Positions 8,942-19,670 of a stretch of DNA of 64,000 bases are shown here, piece by piece (position 1 is the stretch's first letter; each line of letters starts with the position of its first letter). The notes below the pieces were generated by a model that was not told the DNA's origin, did no database searches, and saw nothing but the letters and a program-made list of their open reading frames with translations. Source of the stretch: G963663315 sp965116335 (lineage in GTDB: Bacteria > Pseudomonadota > Gammaproteobacteria > Arenicellales > Poriferihabitantaceae); assembly GCA_965116335.1 (NCBI GenBank), contig OZ220677.1:186001-250000 (forward strand), in the 5' to 3' direction. The position numbers and the translations under genes were made by a program.

Positions 8942-9324
8942 TCATTCCCCCCTTGAGGGGAAATCCACAACCACTCAGATACTGCGCTTACTGTCATCGT
9001 AGGGGCGCCCCTCTGTGGGTGCCCGCTATCGTTGATACCTGTTCCGGCGGTTGCGGGCGGGCACGGAGACCCGCCCCTACGATGACGGTCGGTGCCTTGT
9101 CTGACATCCGTCATTCCCGTGGAAACGGGAATCCACAATGATATGGATTGTGTGCTTACTATCATCGTAGGGGCGCCCCTCTGTGGGTGCCCGCTATCGT
9201 TGATACCTGTTCCAGCGGTTGCGGGAGGGCACGGAGACCCTCCCCTACGATAACGGGTTGGCATCCATCACATCATTCCCCCCTTGAGGGGGAATCCAAT
9301 CCGTAAGCGGATTGGATGGGGGGA
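8942..9324. repeat. Composite repeat cluster (half A, B, C, B, A)
   Basis: Between potI and the Rieske gene. Order: a half family-A hairpin at 8942-8966; a family-B copy at 8994-9085 with TCATCGTAGGGGCG and CGCCCCTACGATGA ends; a family-C hairpin at 9111-9136 (ATTCCCGTGGAAACGGGAAT); a second family-B copy at 9162-9253; and a full family-A element at 9272-9324. The last element contains the stop codon and the final 16-17 codons of the Rieske gene on the minus strand. No gene lies in this stretch. Confidence 0.9.
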
Positions 9325-10493
9325 CACGACCCGGCGTCGGTCATGGCGTTATTGATCTCGACCATTTTTTCCGCGCCGGGTGACTGTTTCAGTCGGGTTA
9401 CCGGCAGGACTGACTGAATCTTGTGGTGGAATTCCCGGACACCGCTTTCCAGGGATGACAGTTCAGGCTCCGGGAAGGCGCTGGATTTCATGCCGTTGTG
9501 CATCCGCATGACAAAATTCACGTCTTCTTCACTCGTAATCCGGTTTATCCTGAGGTTAAGCCAGCGTACCGCATCCATCCCCCTGCGCGCATCAGGCAAC
9601 GCGTAGCTCGCTCCTGTCAGGATGGTCTTCTGTGGTGAAACCGGGATCGTCATATAGTATTCAATACTGTCCGGGTAAAGTCCCAGCACCATGTTCGGGA
9701 AAATGGCGACATAGAACCACAGCCGTTGGCTGTCATCGGGCAGGTGGTCGAATCGTGGCAGCAACTTCTGATAGTTTCTGACACTCCAGTTCTTCGCTGG
9801 CTTATCATTCAGCCAGGCCGATGATACAGCATGGCCGCCGATGGAGTGATCCGTGTAATTTTTACCATACAATTCCTGCAGCATCGGATGCCCGACCGGG
9901 ACATGATAACCTTCATTGTCGATGTCATGGATGACCTTCCAGTTGCAGGGCATCAACTGTCGATACCGGGAGTTTTTTATTGACCGCATTTCCGGCAGTC
10001 GGTAGGGACGGAGTCGGTCTTCAAGCGGCTTCATGGTTTCCGCCAACGAGGCCCCGCCAGAAGCAAAGCGGATGAATATGAAGCCCATCCAGATTTCCAT
10101 ATCGACCGCAACCAGGCTCTTGCTGGCCTGTTCCAGATTGGTGAAGGAGTTGGCGGCGGGAACGCCAACCAGATTGCCGTCAAGCTGGTAAGTCCAGCCA
10201 TGGAAAGGACAGCTTAGCGTAGGCGCACATTGACCGGAGCGTTCATTCAGGAGCCGGGCGCCGCGATGGCGGCAGACATTATGAAAAGCTCTCAACCGGT
10301 TGTCATTGCCGCGTATTACGATGGCGGACTCACCAGCCACCTCAAAGGTAATAAAATCGCGGTTGTCCGGCAGGTCACTGACATGGGCGACCAGTAGCCA
10401 GTTGTTCCTGAACAGCCGCTCGCCCTCCAGATCAAAAAGCGCTTCGTCCTGATAGCACCACTTTGCCAGACAGTCGCTCAAATCGTCGGTCAT
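9273..10493 (-). CDS. Rieske non-heme iron oxygenase, alpha subunit
   Basis: Ring-hydroxylating or N-demethylating type oxygenase; oxidises an organic substrate with O2 using electrons from a reductase not seen in this window. Start at ATG 10493 (MTDDLSDCLAKW); the longer frame to 10526 adds an unlikely extension. About 406 residues. Rieske ligands are CRHRGARLL and CPFHGWTY; the mononuclear iron site is near NWKVIHDIDNEGYHVPVGHP. The last residues (PPIQSAYGLDSPSRGE) come from a family-A repeat that also supplies the stop, so the native tail is replaced. Flanked by polyamine import, an amine oxidase and an aminotransferase, so an amine or quaternary amine substrate is likely, but this is inference. 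Confidence 0.88.
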   Translation of the reverse strand: MTDDLSDCLAKWCYQDEALFDLEGERLFRNNWLLVAHVSDLPDNRDFITFEVAGESAIVIRGNDNRLRAFHNVCRHRGARLLNERSGQCAPTLSCPFHGWTYQLDGNLVGVPAANSFTNLEQASKSLVAVDMEIWMGFIFIRFASGGASLAETMKPLEDRLRPYRLPEMRSIKNSRYRQLMPCNWKVIHDIDNEGYHVPVGHPMLQELYGKNYTDHSIGGHAVSSAWLNDKPAKNWSVRNYQKLLPRFDHLPDDSQRLWFYVAIFPNMVLGLYPDSIEYYMTIPVSPQKTILTGASYALPDARRGMDAVRWLNLRINRITSEEDVNFVMRMHNGMKSSAFPEPELSSLESGVREFHHKIQSVLPVTRLKQSPGAEKMVEINNAMTDAGSCPPIQSAYGLDSPSRGE

Positions 10494-10629
10494 ATTGGTT
10501 CCTCTTTGTGACCCGCCCCTACGCATCGGTAATTGCAGGTTCCCCTTTATTCCTTATTTCAGGATGTATTTCAGACCGGGTGATTGTACAATTTGCCGTT
10601 CCTGTCTTCAAACGAACGCCCGTTATGTC

Positions 10630-11871
10630 ATGAAATCCAGAACCTCGGACTATCCCCTGATCATTATCGGTGCCGGTGCTGCCGGCCTGGGGGCATCGTC
10701 GTTCGCGTCCGGGCAGGGCATCCGGCATATTGTGCTGGAAGCCTCGCACAGAATCGGTGGCCGGGGGTTGACTGAATATCTCGAAGAGTCAATCCCGGTT
10801 GACCTGGGTTGCCACTGGATGCATTGTGCGAGCCTCAACCCCTATGTCGCCTGGGCGGACCGCCTCGGGTTCAGCTATGAAACCGAAGCGACTCCATACT
10901 CCATGCACTTCAACGGCAACTGGCTGTCAACACAGCAGCGACAGGCGTATGAATCGTTTTGCGCCGATAACGATATTGCAGTCCAGCAGGCGTACTGCGA
11001 CAACCCGGAATTATCGGCACTGGATGCGATTAGCGACCCGGATAGCCCCTGGATGCCGTATTATTGTTACTGGATGTCCCTGATGCACTCAAATGACGTG
11101 GATCAGGTTGGCATTGTTGACATTATGGATTTCAGGGAGACTGGCGAAGACTGGCCGTTGAAGGAAGGGTATGGCGTCCTGATTGCCAAGCAGGGCGAAG
11201 CGGCCCCGGTGCATCTGAATACCCAGGCGCTGTCGGTTGCCTGGGGAGACAGCCCGGTGCGGGTGACCACTAATCATGGAGTTCTGAGTGCCGACCAGGT
11301 AGTGATTACCGTATCTACCGGCGTTCTGGGCGCATCTGCGATTGAGTTCGTGCCGAAACTGCCCGCAGACCGGATTGAGGCTATTCATGCCCTGCCACTC
11401 GGCAACAGCAATTATCAGTTCTTCAGTTTTGATAAAGGCACATTTGAGGGTGACGTTCCGCAGAATATTCATTATCATGACGGTGAGGTATCCATGACCG
11501 TGAGAATCCGGCCGTTCGGTACGCCCTGTCTGTTCGCCAGTACCGGCGGCCGGTTTGCGTGGTGGCTGGAGAAACAGGGGCCGGCCGCTTCCGAGGCCTG
11601 GTTGACGGAGGCGCTGGTCAAAATCTTCGGCTCCGGTATCCGCTCCGGCCTGAGAGAGTTCAAGGTCAGTGCATGGGGCTATGACCCCTGGATACGGGGG
11701 GCGTATTCCTCAACCGTCCCCGGTTACCGGAATGTCCGGCAAACACTGGCCGAACCGCTCGACCGCAAACTGTTTTTCGCCGGTGAAGCGACTTCGACAG
11801 ACTTCCTGAATACCGCACATGGCGCCTGGCTGTCCGGCCAGCGGGCCGTGCGGGAATGTCTGGCTTTTTAA
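10630..11871 (+). CDS. FAD-dependent amine oxidase
   Basis: Flavin enzyme oxidising primary or secondary amines to aldehydes plus H2O2, probably polyamines given its neighbours. Start at ATG 10630 (MKSRTSDYPLIIIGAG); the open frame back to 10495 lacks family similarity. 413 residues. N-terminal dinucleotide fold IIIGAGAAGLGASSFA, then VLEASHRIGGRG, and the C-terminal FAD motif LFFAGEATSTDFLNTAHGAW. It is divergent from the Rieske gene, sharing the short gap 10494-10629, and convergent with the aminotransferase. Confidence 0.9.
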   Translation: MKSRTSDYPLIIIGAGAAGLGASSFASGQGIRHIVLEASHRIGGRGLTEYLEESIPVDLGCHWMHCASLNPYVAWADRLGFSYETEATPYSMHFNGNWLSTQQRQAYESFCADNDIAVQQAYCDNPELSALDAISDPDSPWMPYYCYWMSLMHSNDVDQVGIVDIMDFRETGEDWPLKEGYGVLIAKQGEAAPVHLNTQALSVAWGDSPVRVTTNHGVLSADQVVITVSTGVLGASAIEFVPKLPADRIEAIHALPLGNSNYQFFSFDKGTFEGDVPQNIHYHDGEVSMTVRIRPFGTPCLFASTGGRFAWWLEKQGPAASEAWLTEALVKIFGSGIRSGLREFKVSAWGYDPWIRGAYSSTVPGYRNVRQTLAEPLDRKLFFAGEATSTDFLNTAHGAWLSGQRAVRECLAF

Positions 11872-11883
11872 GTCATGACTGTA

Positions 11884-13269
11884 CTATTCTCGGCTCCATA
11901 AGCCTTCGTTGATGACATCCTCCATTGCCGCGGTGATGCTGTCGCGCAGGATGCGGACCATCTCGTCGATCTGCGCTTCGGTAATGATCAATGGAGGTGA
12001 CAGGACGAACATATTGACAATCGGGCGGATCAACAACCCGGATTGCTGGCAGTATCGATCAATTCGTTTGCCGATTTCATGGTCTCTTGCCGATTCCTTA
12101 CTGCCGTCCTGGTTAATGCTGCATTCGACACAGGCCATCAGTCCGATTCCGCGCACATTTTTGACGATCGGGAGGTCTTCCAGGGTTTTCAGTCGGGACT
12201 GAAAGTACGGTGCGGTTTCCCGCACGTGTTCGAGAATATTTTCCCGTTCGATGATTTCGATGTTTTTCAGGGCAGCCGCGCAGGCTACCGGATGCCCCGA
12301 ATAGGTGAAGCCATTGGAAAACACCAGATCGGGTTCTGCCGCATCAATCGATCGGAGCAACGCATCTGAAACCAGAAACGCTCCCAACGGTACATAGCCG
12401 GAAGTAATGCCCTTGGCGCAGGTGATGATGTCCGGCACGATACCGAAAACCGGCTCTGATGAGAAATAGTGGCCGAGCCTGCCGAATCCGGTCACCACTT
12501 CATCCGATATGTAGATCACGTCATGTCTCCGGCATACCTCGAGACAGGCGGCGTGGTATCCCTGCGGCGCCAGAATAACACCGCCTGAAGCCAGAATCGG
12601 CTCGGCGATGAACGCGGCCACCCGGTCCGCTCCCAACTCCAGGATTTTCTCCTCAAGCTGGTCGGCCAGCAGCGCGCAATACTTTTTTTCATCCATGCTC
12701 GCAGGTTTGTTCAGCGGATTGGGGTCGGCAATATGATGGAAGCGGTCATCCATGAAATCCAGAAAGTTCTTGTCTGTGGATTTTCCCGAGGCCGATGCCG
12801 AAAGGTAAGTGCTGCCGTGATAGGCGTTGGTTCTTGAAATAATATGCTTTTTGTCGGGTTGTCCGATGACGTTGTTTCTGAACATGACAAAACGTAAGGC
12901 CGAGTCAACGGCAGTGGAGCCGCAGGTCGTGTAAAAGACGTGGTTCAGGTCTCCGGGAGATATTTCAGCCAGTTTCCCGGCCAGCAGTGATGCCGGTGAA
13001 GTCGTCAGACTCCATGGACTGACATAAGTCAGTTGCGTCACCTGATCGGCGATTGCCTTCGCCATCTCTGCCCGGCGGTGACCGATGTTGACGCACCACA
13101 TCCCGGCTGGCCCGTCAATCATCCGGTTGCCGTCTGAATCCTCGATATAAATGCCATCGGCGCCGGATATGACGGTGCGCCTGTTTTCTCCGAGTTTGCG
13201 GATGTCTTCCCAGGGATGCAGGAATCGGTTGTCCTGCTTCTGTATGGATTCGGTGTCAAGTTTTGGCAT
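11884..13269 (-). CDS. Class III PLP aminotransferase (putrescine/omega-amino acid type)
   Basis: Transfers the terminal amino group of a diamine or omega-amino acid to pyruvate or another oxo acid. 461 residues, the usual length. Visible: GPAGMWCVNIGHRRAEMAKA, the cofactor-phosphate region TTCGSTAVDSALR, ISDEVVTGFGRLG (Asp to the pyridine nitrogen), and the Schiff-base Lys in IITCAKGITSGYVPLGA. Similar to SpuC-type putrescine-pyruvate aminotransferases. Convergent with the amine oxidase, 12 bases apart. With potFGHI and two oxidases it suggests polyamine use as carbon and nitrogen source. Confidence 0.9.
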   Translation of the reverse strand: MPKLDTESIQKQDNRFLHPWEDIRKLGENRRTVISGADGIYIEDSDGNRMIDGPAGMWCVNIGHRRAEMAKAIADQVTQLTYVSPWSLTTSPASLLAGKLAEISPGDLNHVFYTTCGSTAVDSALRFVMFRNNVIGQPDKKHIISRTNAYHGSTYLSASASGKSTDKNFLDFMDDRFHHIADPNPLNKPASMDEKKYCALLADQLEEKILELGADRVAAFIAEPILASGGVILAPQGYHAACLEVCRRHDVIYISDEVVTGFGRLGHYFSSEPVFGIVPDIITCAKGITSGYVPLGAFLVSDALLRSIDAAEPDLVFSNGFTYSGHPVACAAALKNIEIIERENILEHVRETAPYFQSRLKTLEDLPIVKNVRGIGLMACVECSINQDGSKESARDHEIGKRIDRYCQQSGLLIRPIVNMFVLSPPLIITEAQIDEMVRILRDSITAAMEDVINEGLWSRE

Positions 13270-13488
13270 TTTCTTTACCGTGTGATGATTTTCTCTGAAT
13301 AATGATCCAGATTTGACTTTATTGTTTGTTGCGATTCGATTGTGGCCGAAGTATTATTTCTTCGCAACCTTACCCGGTTTTGAAGAGTGCCCGTGACCAC
13401 CCTGCAATCCAACAATTTTACCAAACGCGCCGTCGATTCGCTTCCTGCTTCTTCAGGCGATACCGCTGGCTACAAGACCTGATATTCG

Positions 13489-14319
13489 ATGACAGAAAAA
13501 AAGTGGAGGTATATGCCGATTGCCGCGCTGGTTCTGGTTGGCGGCATCTGTGTGATGGAGCCGGTCGAGTCAGGCTCCGGTAGAGACCCTGCTCTCCATC
13601 CTCCGGGAGGGCGTATCGAGTTTGACCGCAAGTGCGCGAATGAGGACCCCTACCGGGTCAAGGCTTATGCCCGGATGGAGTCGCTCGACGGGCGGGCGCG
13701 GGCAGTGGCGATGATCCTGGTGGGTTACCCATATAGGGGAGGCGAGGCGATCCAGGTCAATGTATGGCTACAGCGGCTGAAGATAGATGCAGGTGAGAAC
13801 TGGAGAAATGTCCCCTACACGATACGGCTTCTTGCCGGCCATGATTCTCTGCAACTGCAAGGCCCGGCAGTCGGTAGTTTCCACGACCGTGAGCTGGCGC
13901 TGAATTTTTTCCGTACCGGGGATGACGGTACGGCGGACTGGATCACGTTTGTAGAACCGGGTGAAGAAGTGGAGGGTACGGAAAATCTCTACCATACAGG
14001 TCCCGATATGCGGGTTGCTGTCGCTGACCTGGGAGTGAGCGGGCCGAATGGAGAAATTGAGCTTGCGCTGGAAATTCAGAACCAGCAAGACGGAGAGACA
14101 ATCCGGCTTCCGGGGCCTTATGTGCGAGTGCCGCAAAGAGTGTGGGCCATGAGCCCGCCTGACCTGAAACCGCTGGGTCTGGCGGAGACGCTGGACCCGA
14201 CCGAGGAGGGCGGATTATTCCGATTTCTGGGGCGAGCCTGGAAATATCGTAAATGTATAGAGGAGCGGCGGGCTGCGAAGCGGTATCTCGGCCAGTATGT
14301 ACCCATACAAAAACTGTAA
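13489..14319 (+). CDS. Unrecognised, probably exported protein
   Basis: 276 residues, not recognised. N-terminal hydrophobic stretch MPIAALVLVGGICVM suggests export or membrane anchoring. A second possible start, ATG 13513, follows GGAGGT at 13505-13510 very closely. The middle is rich in beta-type alternation (LELAL, VRVPQRVW), and the C-terminus is basic (FRFLGRAWKYRKCIEERR). There are no metal or catalytic motifs I can name. It lies between the aminotransferase (divergent, 219-base gap) and a HisA-like gene, with no overlap to either. Confidence 0.6.
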   Translation: MTEKKWRYMPIAALVLVGGICVMEPVESGSGRDPALHPPGGRIEFDRKCANEDPYRVKAYARMESLDGRARAVAMILVGYPYRGGEAIQVNVWLQRLKIDAGENWRNVPYTIRLLAGHDSLQLQGPAVGSFHDRELALNFFRTGDDGTADWITFVEPGEEVEGTENLYHTGPDMRVAVADLGVSGPNGEIELALEIQNQQDGETIRLPGPYVRVPQRVWAMSPPDLKPLGLAETLDPTEEGGLFRFLGRAWKYRKCIEERRAAKRYLGQYVPIQKL

Positions 14320-14413
14320 CTGAACCCGGTTATGGTATAAACTCGTTACCCACATAACAGCCCGTGTGAACACAGGAGAGGCTGTTTCACGTGATCTTTT
14401 AGCGAGGTACTCC

Positions 14414-15163
14414 ATGATCGTTTACCCAGATATCGAGTTGCACAAGGGGCGGTGCGTAAATCTCAAGCATGGCAGCATCGAAGCCCCACAGGTATTTGAC
14501 ATATCCCCACTGGATGCAGCCAGGAAATTTGAGCGCGGTGGAGCGCAATGGCTGCACGTCGTTGACCTGGACGGAGTATTCCAGCATCAGGACCCTGCCG
14601 ACAATTCCGACATCATCAAGCAAATTATCAAGCAGTCGAATATTCCCGTTCAGGTAGGGGGTGGTATCCGTTCCCTGACCGCAGCCGAGAACTGGATGGC
14701 AAGCGGAGCCGAGAGAGTCGTGCTCGGCACGGCGGCAGTGGTCGATCAGAGGCTGGTTGAGACATTATGTGCGGAGTACCCCGGTAAAATCATGATCAGC
14801 ATTGATGCGCGTGGTGGCAAGGTGGTTTCCCATGGCTGGAAGCATACATCCACATTCACCGCCCAGCAGCTGGCCAAACGATTCGAGCGTTGCGGCGCTG
14901 CGGCGATTATTTATACCGATATTGATCGCTATGACGAGTTGGCGGAAAGCAGTATGGCGAACACTACCCAGATGGGCACCGAGCTGGAATGTCCAGTGAT
15001 TTCCAGTGGTACGGTGCGTAATCTGGATGACATTTCAATACTCGCGAACCTGCCGAACATAGCGGGCGTAGTGATCGGATGGGCGTTGTTCAACGAAAAA
15101 ATCTCGATTGAAGATGCGGTCCAGGTAGCCCGGCAAAGACCAACCAAAGCCGACTTTTTGTGA
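14414..15163 (+). CDS. Divergent HisA/HisF-type (beta-alpha)8 barrel protein
   Basis: Resembles phosphoribosylformimino-AICAR-phosphate isomerase (HisA). 249 residues from ATG 14414, with GAGG upstream. The first catalytic Asp appears in VYPDIELHKGRCV (family PALDL); the phosphate-binding PVQVGGGIRS and SGAERVVLGTAA are well kept. The second catalytic Asp region reads YTDIDRYDELAESS instead of the usual TDI-x-RDG, so the active site has changed. No hisF, hisH or hisB is nearby. Either a diverged HisA or a paralogue with another job. Confidence 0.75.
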   Translation: MIVYPDIELHKGRCVNLKHGSIEAPQVFDISPLDAARKFERGGAQWLHVVDLDGVFQHQDPADNSDIIKQIIKQSNIPVQVGGGIRSLTAAENWMASGAERVVLGTAAVVDQRLVETLCAEYPGKIMISIDARGGKVVSHGWKHTSTFTAQQLAKRFERCGAAAIIYTDIDRYDELAESSMANTTQMGTELECPVISSGTVRNLDDISILANLPNIAGVVIGWALFNEKISIEDAVQVARQRPTKADFL

Positions 15164-15175
15164 CGGACTGACGTA

Positions 15176-15336
15176 TCACTCCCCCCTTGAGGGGGAGTCA
15201 AATCCGCAAACGGATTGGATGGGGGGCACAACCGTCATCGTATGATCCAACCCGTCATCGTAGGGGAGGGTCTTGTACCCTCCCGCGAATGACGGAACAG
15301 GTATCAACGATAGCGGGCACCCACAGCCCTCTGCCC

Positions 15337-15346
<10 letters not shown>
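15176..15346. repeat. Family A plus family B repeats abutting hsdR
   Basis: A full family-A hairpin (15176-15226) starts 12 bases after the HisA-like stop. A family-B element (15255-15346) follows in the opposite orientation to those at 9 kb. The truncated hsdR frame runs into family B and takes its stop codon there (15337-15339), so the repeat block marks the breakpoint where the 3' half of hsdR was lost. Confidence 0.85.
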
Positions 15347-16961
<1,615 letters not shown>

Positions 16962-16983
16962 TCGGGCGGGGGCGATAGCAGAT

Positions 16984-18723
16984 TCATGGATCGCAGGGTC
17001 GATATTCCACCAACGCGCAATGCCCGATGATATCAACAATGGTTACCGACAACTCAACGCCGAATGCGTCCGTAAGCTTCATCGGCTTACCCAGGCGAAA
17101 ATGCACCGGCTGTTGTCGCCCTTCCTCAATGGCGATATTATTTGCGTACAACCAGGTCCGGTCTGAAGTGTCGCGTTTCGGATTCAGCTGCCCATGCAGG
17201 CCAGGAAGATGCCCGGTGTTCTGAGGGAATATGGACGCGCCTCCGGCAGAAAGAGCGCAGAGCTCAAGCAGAAAGCCTCCATGAGCCGGTATCCACTCCC
17301 GTTTGATCCCGGCGGCATACCCCGGCATTGCAGCGTAAACCGTCATAGGAAGATGCGTTGTGTACAGGCTGAAGGTTGCTTCTCCAGCTTCATCGGTAGT
17401 CGCTCGTTGCCATGTCTTGTTCGGAAAGAGTACCAGGACATCAACTCCAGGGACAGGCGCTCCCTCCGAGTGCACCGTGACGGTAGAGTCGGCGGGAAAC
17501 AATTCGATCCTTGCGGCAGGAATATTCAGTACCAGATTGGACTCATCGACGATCTCGTATTGTGGCGGGTTGCCGGTAGCCTCCCGGGTTTCATTGAGGA
17601 TAATCGAGACACCATCCCCCCGGCGTTCCATCAAGTACAGACGGTGGTTTGATCCAGGGACATCGCCAACTGGAATTCTTCCGAACACAGAAGTGATTAC
17701 TTCGTTGCGTGTTGCCTGGCTTGCGCCCATGCCTTCGATGGTCATGCCGTTGGGAAGCTGGCCGGGCGAATCAATCTCAAGGTGATTCTTGAACATCGAC
17801 AACCTGATTCGCCGTGAGGAAATTGAGTAGTCACGGTGTACGATGGCATTGACTACGGCTTCAAAAACCGCGGCTGTGCTATATTGCGGCATATTTTCCC
17901 GTTCTGGTACTTTTCGTGCCGAGACGCGCATATTTCGCACGACGAACTTTACGGTATCTGCGACCTGGGCAGGCAATGGGCCGGTGATTTCCTGTGCGTC
18001 CAGCTGGTCAGAAGCGCGGTCTTGTCCACGATAATACGTTGCCATGATAGTAGCTTGTGGCAACCATTCCTGTGGTGACCGGGCGCAAAGTAATATGCCG
18101 GCAACTGTGGCCCGATTCACACCAGCTTCGTCCTTCGCCAGAAGCCGAAGATTGATCAATCCCTGGCGGGGGTCAGTGGCTCCAGCCACACTAAGGAGTG
18201 GTTCCCACAGTTGCTCATTGAGAGTCTCAAAGCCCGTTCCGGGCACAATTTGCTTGTCAAACCACAAATAGCGGTTCTGTGCGCGTTTTTGTGCCAAGCG
18301 CAAAAATTCATCCCCGTCCAGCCGTCTCCGGGTTGCTCCAACACGAATGAATGTACGTCCGGCTCGCTGATGAACCGCATCACCACGAGACACTTCTACG
18401 AGCACGAATGCCTTGCCATCCAGCTCCCTGTGATGAACATCAATACGCAGGGCAGGCTCTACCGCATCCGTACCCACCTCGACTAACAAGTTATCAAGGG
18501 CAGCCATTTGTTCCGGCGACATCCCCTGAATCTGGCCATCATCAGTGATGCCGCAAAGAAGCTTGCCGCCGTTCGCATTCGCGAAGGCAGCCATCTCATC
18601 AGCAAGATCGTCCCGTTTGGGACTTATCGGTCGGTCACCTTTGAACTCAATCTGTTTGAATTCCCAAACGCTGTCCTCTCCCAGACGCAAACGTTGCCGG
18701 ATCTCCTCATTACTTACAGTCAT
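16984..18723 (-). CDS. AlbA_2 (Schlafen-like) domain, putative ATP-binding protein
   Basis: 579 residues. The N-terminal AlbA_2 domain shows EDSVWEFKQIEFKG, ADEMAAFANANGGKLLCGI and FIRVGATRRRLDGDE (residues 10-140). The middle region contains FEAVVNAIVHRDYSISS, the GHKL-like ATP-binding motif usual in this family. The C-terminal third (from about 390) is a carboxypeptidase-regulatory or Ig-like fold (VTVHSEGAPVPGVDVLVLF, then TTDEAGEATFSLYTTHLP), unusual for the family. Such genes often sit in type I restriction operons; here it lies immediately upstream of hsdR. The exact role is unknown. Confidence 0.75.
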   Translation of the reverse strand: MTVSNEEIRQRLRLGEDSVWEFKQIEFKGDRPISPKRDDLADEMAAFANANGGKLLCGITDDGQIQGMSPEQMAALDNLLVEVGTDAVEPALRIDVHHRELDGKAFVLVEVSRGDAVHQRAGRTFIRVGATRRRLDGDEFLRLAQKRAQNRYLWFDKQIVPGTGFETLNEQLWEPLLSVAGATDPRQGLINLRLLAKDEAGVNRATVAGILLCARSPQEWLPQATIMATYYRGQDRASDQLDAQEITGPLPAQVADTVKFVVRNMRVSARKVPERENMPQYSTAAVFEAVVNAIVHRDYSISSRRIRLSMFKNHLEIDSPGQLPNGMTIEGMGASQATRNEVITSVFGRIPVGDVPGSNHRLYLMERRGDGVSIILNETREATGNPPQYEIVDESNLVLNIPAARIELFPADSTVTVHSEGAPVPGVDVLVLFPNKTWQRATTDEAGEATFSLYTTHLPMTVYAAMPGYAAGIKREWIPAHGGFLLELCALSAGGASIFPQNTGHLPGLHGQLNPKRDTSDRTWLYANNIAIEEGRQQPVHFRLGKPMKLTDAFGVELSVTIVDIIGHCALVEYRPCDP

Positions 18724-18797
18724 AAATTGCCTCTGGGTGTAATCCGGTCCCGGATCGAACTACCAAAGTTTTCTTGGTAGTTGAACGTTTCAACCCT

Positions 18798-18955
18798 TCA
18801 CTGAAAAAATGCATTGTGCAGTTGCATCGCTGTCAGATTATAGTGATCAATTTCCCGTGTGACTTCTCGCCCGCCCTCGGAGTGAACCTGTGCAAATTTT
18901 GCACAAGTTGCCTCAGCGGCGATTTCATCAAAGAGCTCCATACCATAGTAGAAGC
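18798..18955 (-). pseudogene. RhuM-family remnant (fragment 1)
   Basis: The minus strand between the AlbA-domain gene and the small plus-strand gene reads EATCAKFAQVHSEGGREV, then TREIDHYNLTAM, ending at TGA 18798-18800. This matches the middle of RhuM-type proteins (pattern EATC-x-x-x-x-QVQSEG-x-R-x-V-x-R-x-x-x-x-YNLD). No start and no C-terminal half are present. It is decayed and separate from a second RhuM fragment at 19294-19626. Confidence 0.55.
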
Positions 18956-19083
18956 ACTCATAATTAAATCTCACCGTAAAGAATTATAGTGTACACTGGC
19001 TTTAATGTCCTTGATAGCTGATGTACAAAGGTCATATCTTTGGAAATAATGATTGAACAGACGGTGGAAGGCAGAGAGGTGGT

Positions 19084-19314
19084 ATGACGATAACAGCGGA
19101 GTTATTCACCATCATTAGTGTGGGCGTGGCATTGGCCGGGGTGATTATGCTGTCCAACAGTCGCCACAGTCGGGATATTGGCGAGCTACGGCAACAGATG
19201 AGCCAACAAGGACAACAGATAACACAAATTGCCCAAGAGGTCGGGAGATTGGCCGGGTTGCTGGAAGGCTTGCGGGGAAGGCCGATAGTGGAATCAGCCC
19301 CCGATGGGAATTGA
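19084..19314 (+). CDS. Small membrane-anchored coiled-coil protein
   Basis: 76 residues, start ATG 19084 after a purine-rich AGAGAGGTGG. One membrane segment at residues 8-25 (FTIISVGVALAGVIMLSN), then a Q-rich heptad-like stretch QQMSQQGQQITQIAQEVGRL. No family recognised. It is the only plus-strand gene in the restriction island, and its 3' end overlaps a decayed RhuM fragment on the other strand, so it could also be a relic. Confidence 0.45.
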   Translation: MTITAELFTIISVGVALAGVIMLSNSRHSRDIGELRQQMSQQGQQITQIAQEVGRLAGLLEGLRGRPIVESAPDGN

Positions 19315-19626
19315 CCCGGTAACCGCAGAAATGGTGGTGTTGAGGTTGTAGTGCTTAATGTTTCGTTGAACCTGGCGCTTACCCTCGGTCTGAACTACTA
19401 AATAATCCTTAGTGGTTGCTTCGGCCTCTAACTCTTTGTTGGAAAATACATTGCGCAGGTGCATCAAGACATTTTCAGTAGTGGTACTGAATAGTTCGGC
19501 CATCTGCCGTTGAGTCAGCCAGACGGTCTCCTGTTCCAGCTTCACATCCACCCGCACGTTGCCGTCAGGAGCTTCATAGACGGCGACCTCGCCAGTCGGG
19601 GATGGATTGTCAATATTGCGAGTCAT
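19294..19626 (-). pseudogene. RhuM-family N-terminal fragment (fragment 2)
   Basis: 110 residues beginning MTRNIDNPSPTGEVAVYEAP, with DVKLEQETVWLTQRQMAELF and NVLMHLRNVFSNKELEAEAT, the N-terminal DNA-binding-like part of RhuM (YfcX-region virulence) proteins, normally about 330 residues. Near its end the frame breaks: a neighbouring frame encodes GYRVNSHRG, the motif expected after KHYNLN. Frameshifted and truncated. RhuM genes are common passengers of restriction loci. Confidence 0.7.
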
Positions 19627-19670
19627 TGTCTGGAGTATAAAGGCATAGGAAATCAGGTCGCGCTCTGGTA

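Noticed and set aside
14341..14395. Possible terminator (AACAGCC ... GGCTGTT) before the HisA-like gene
   Set aside because: The stem is short, the loop long and no T-run follows; it may be chance.
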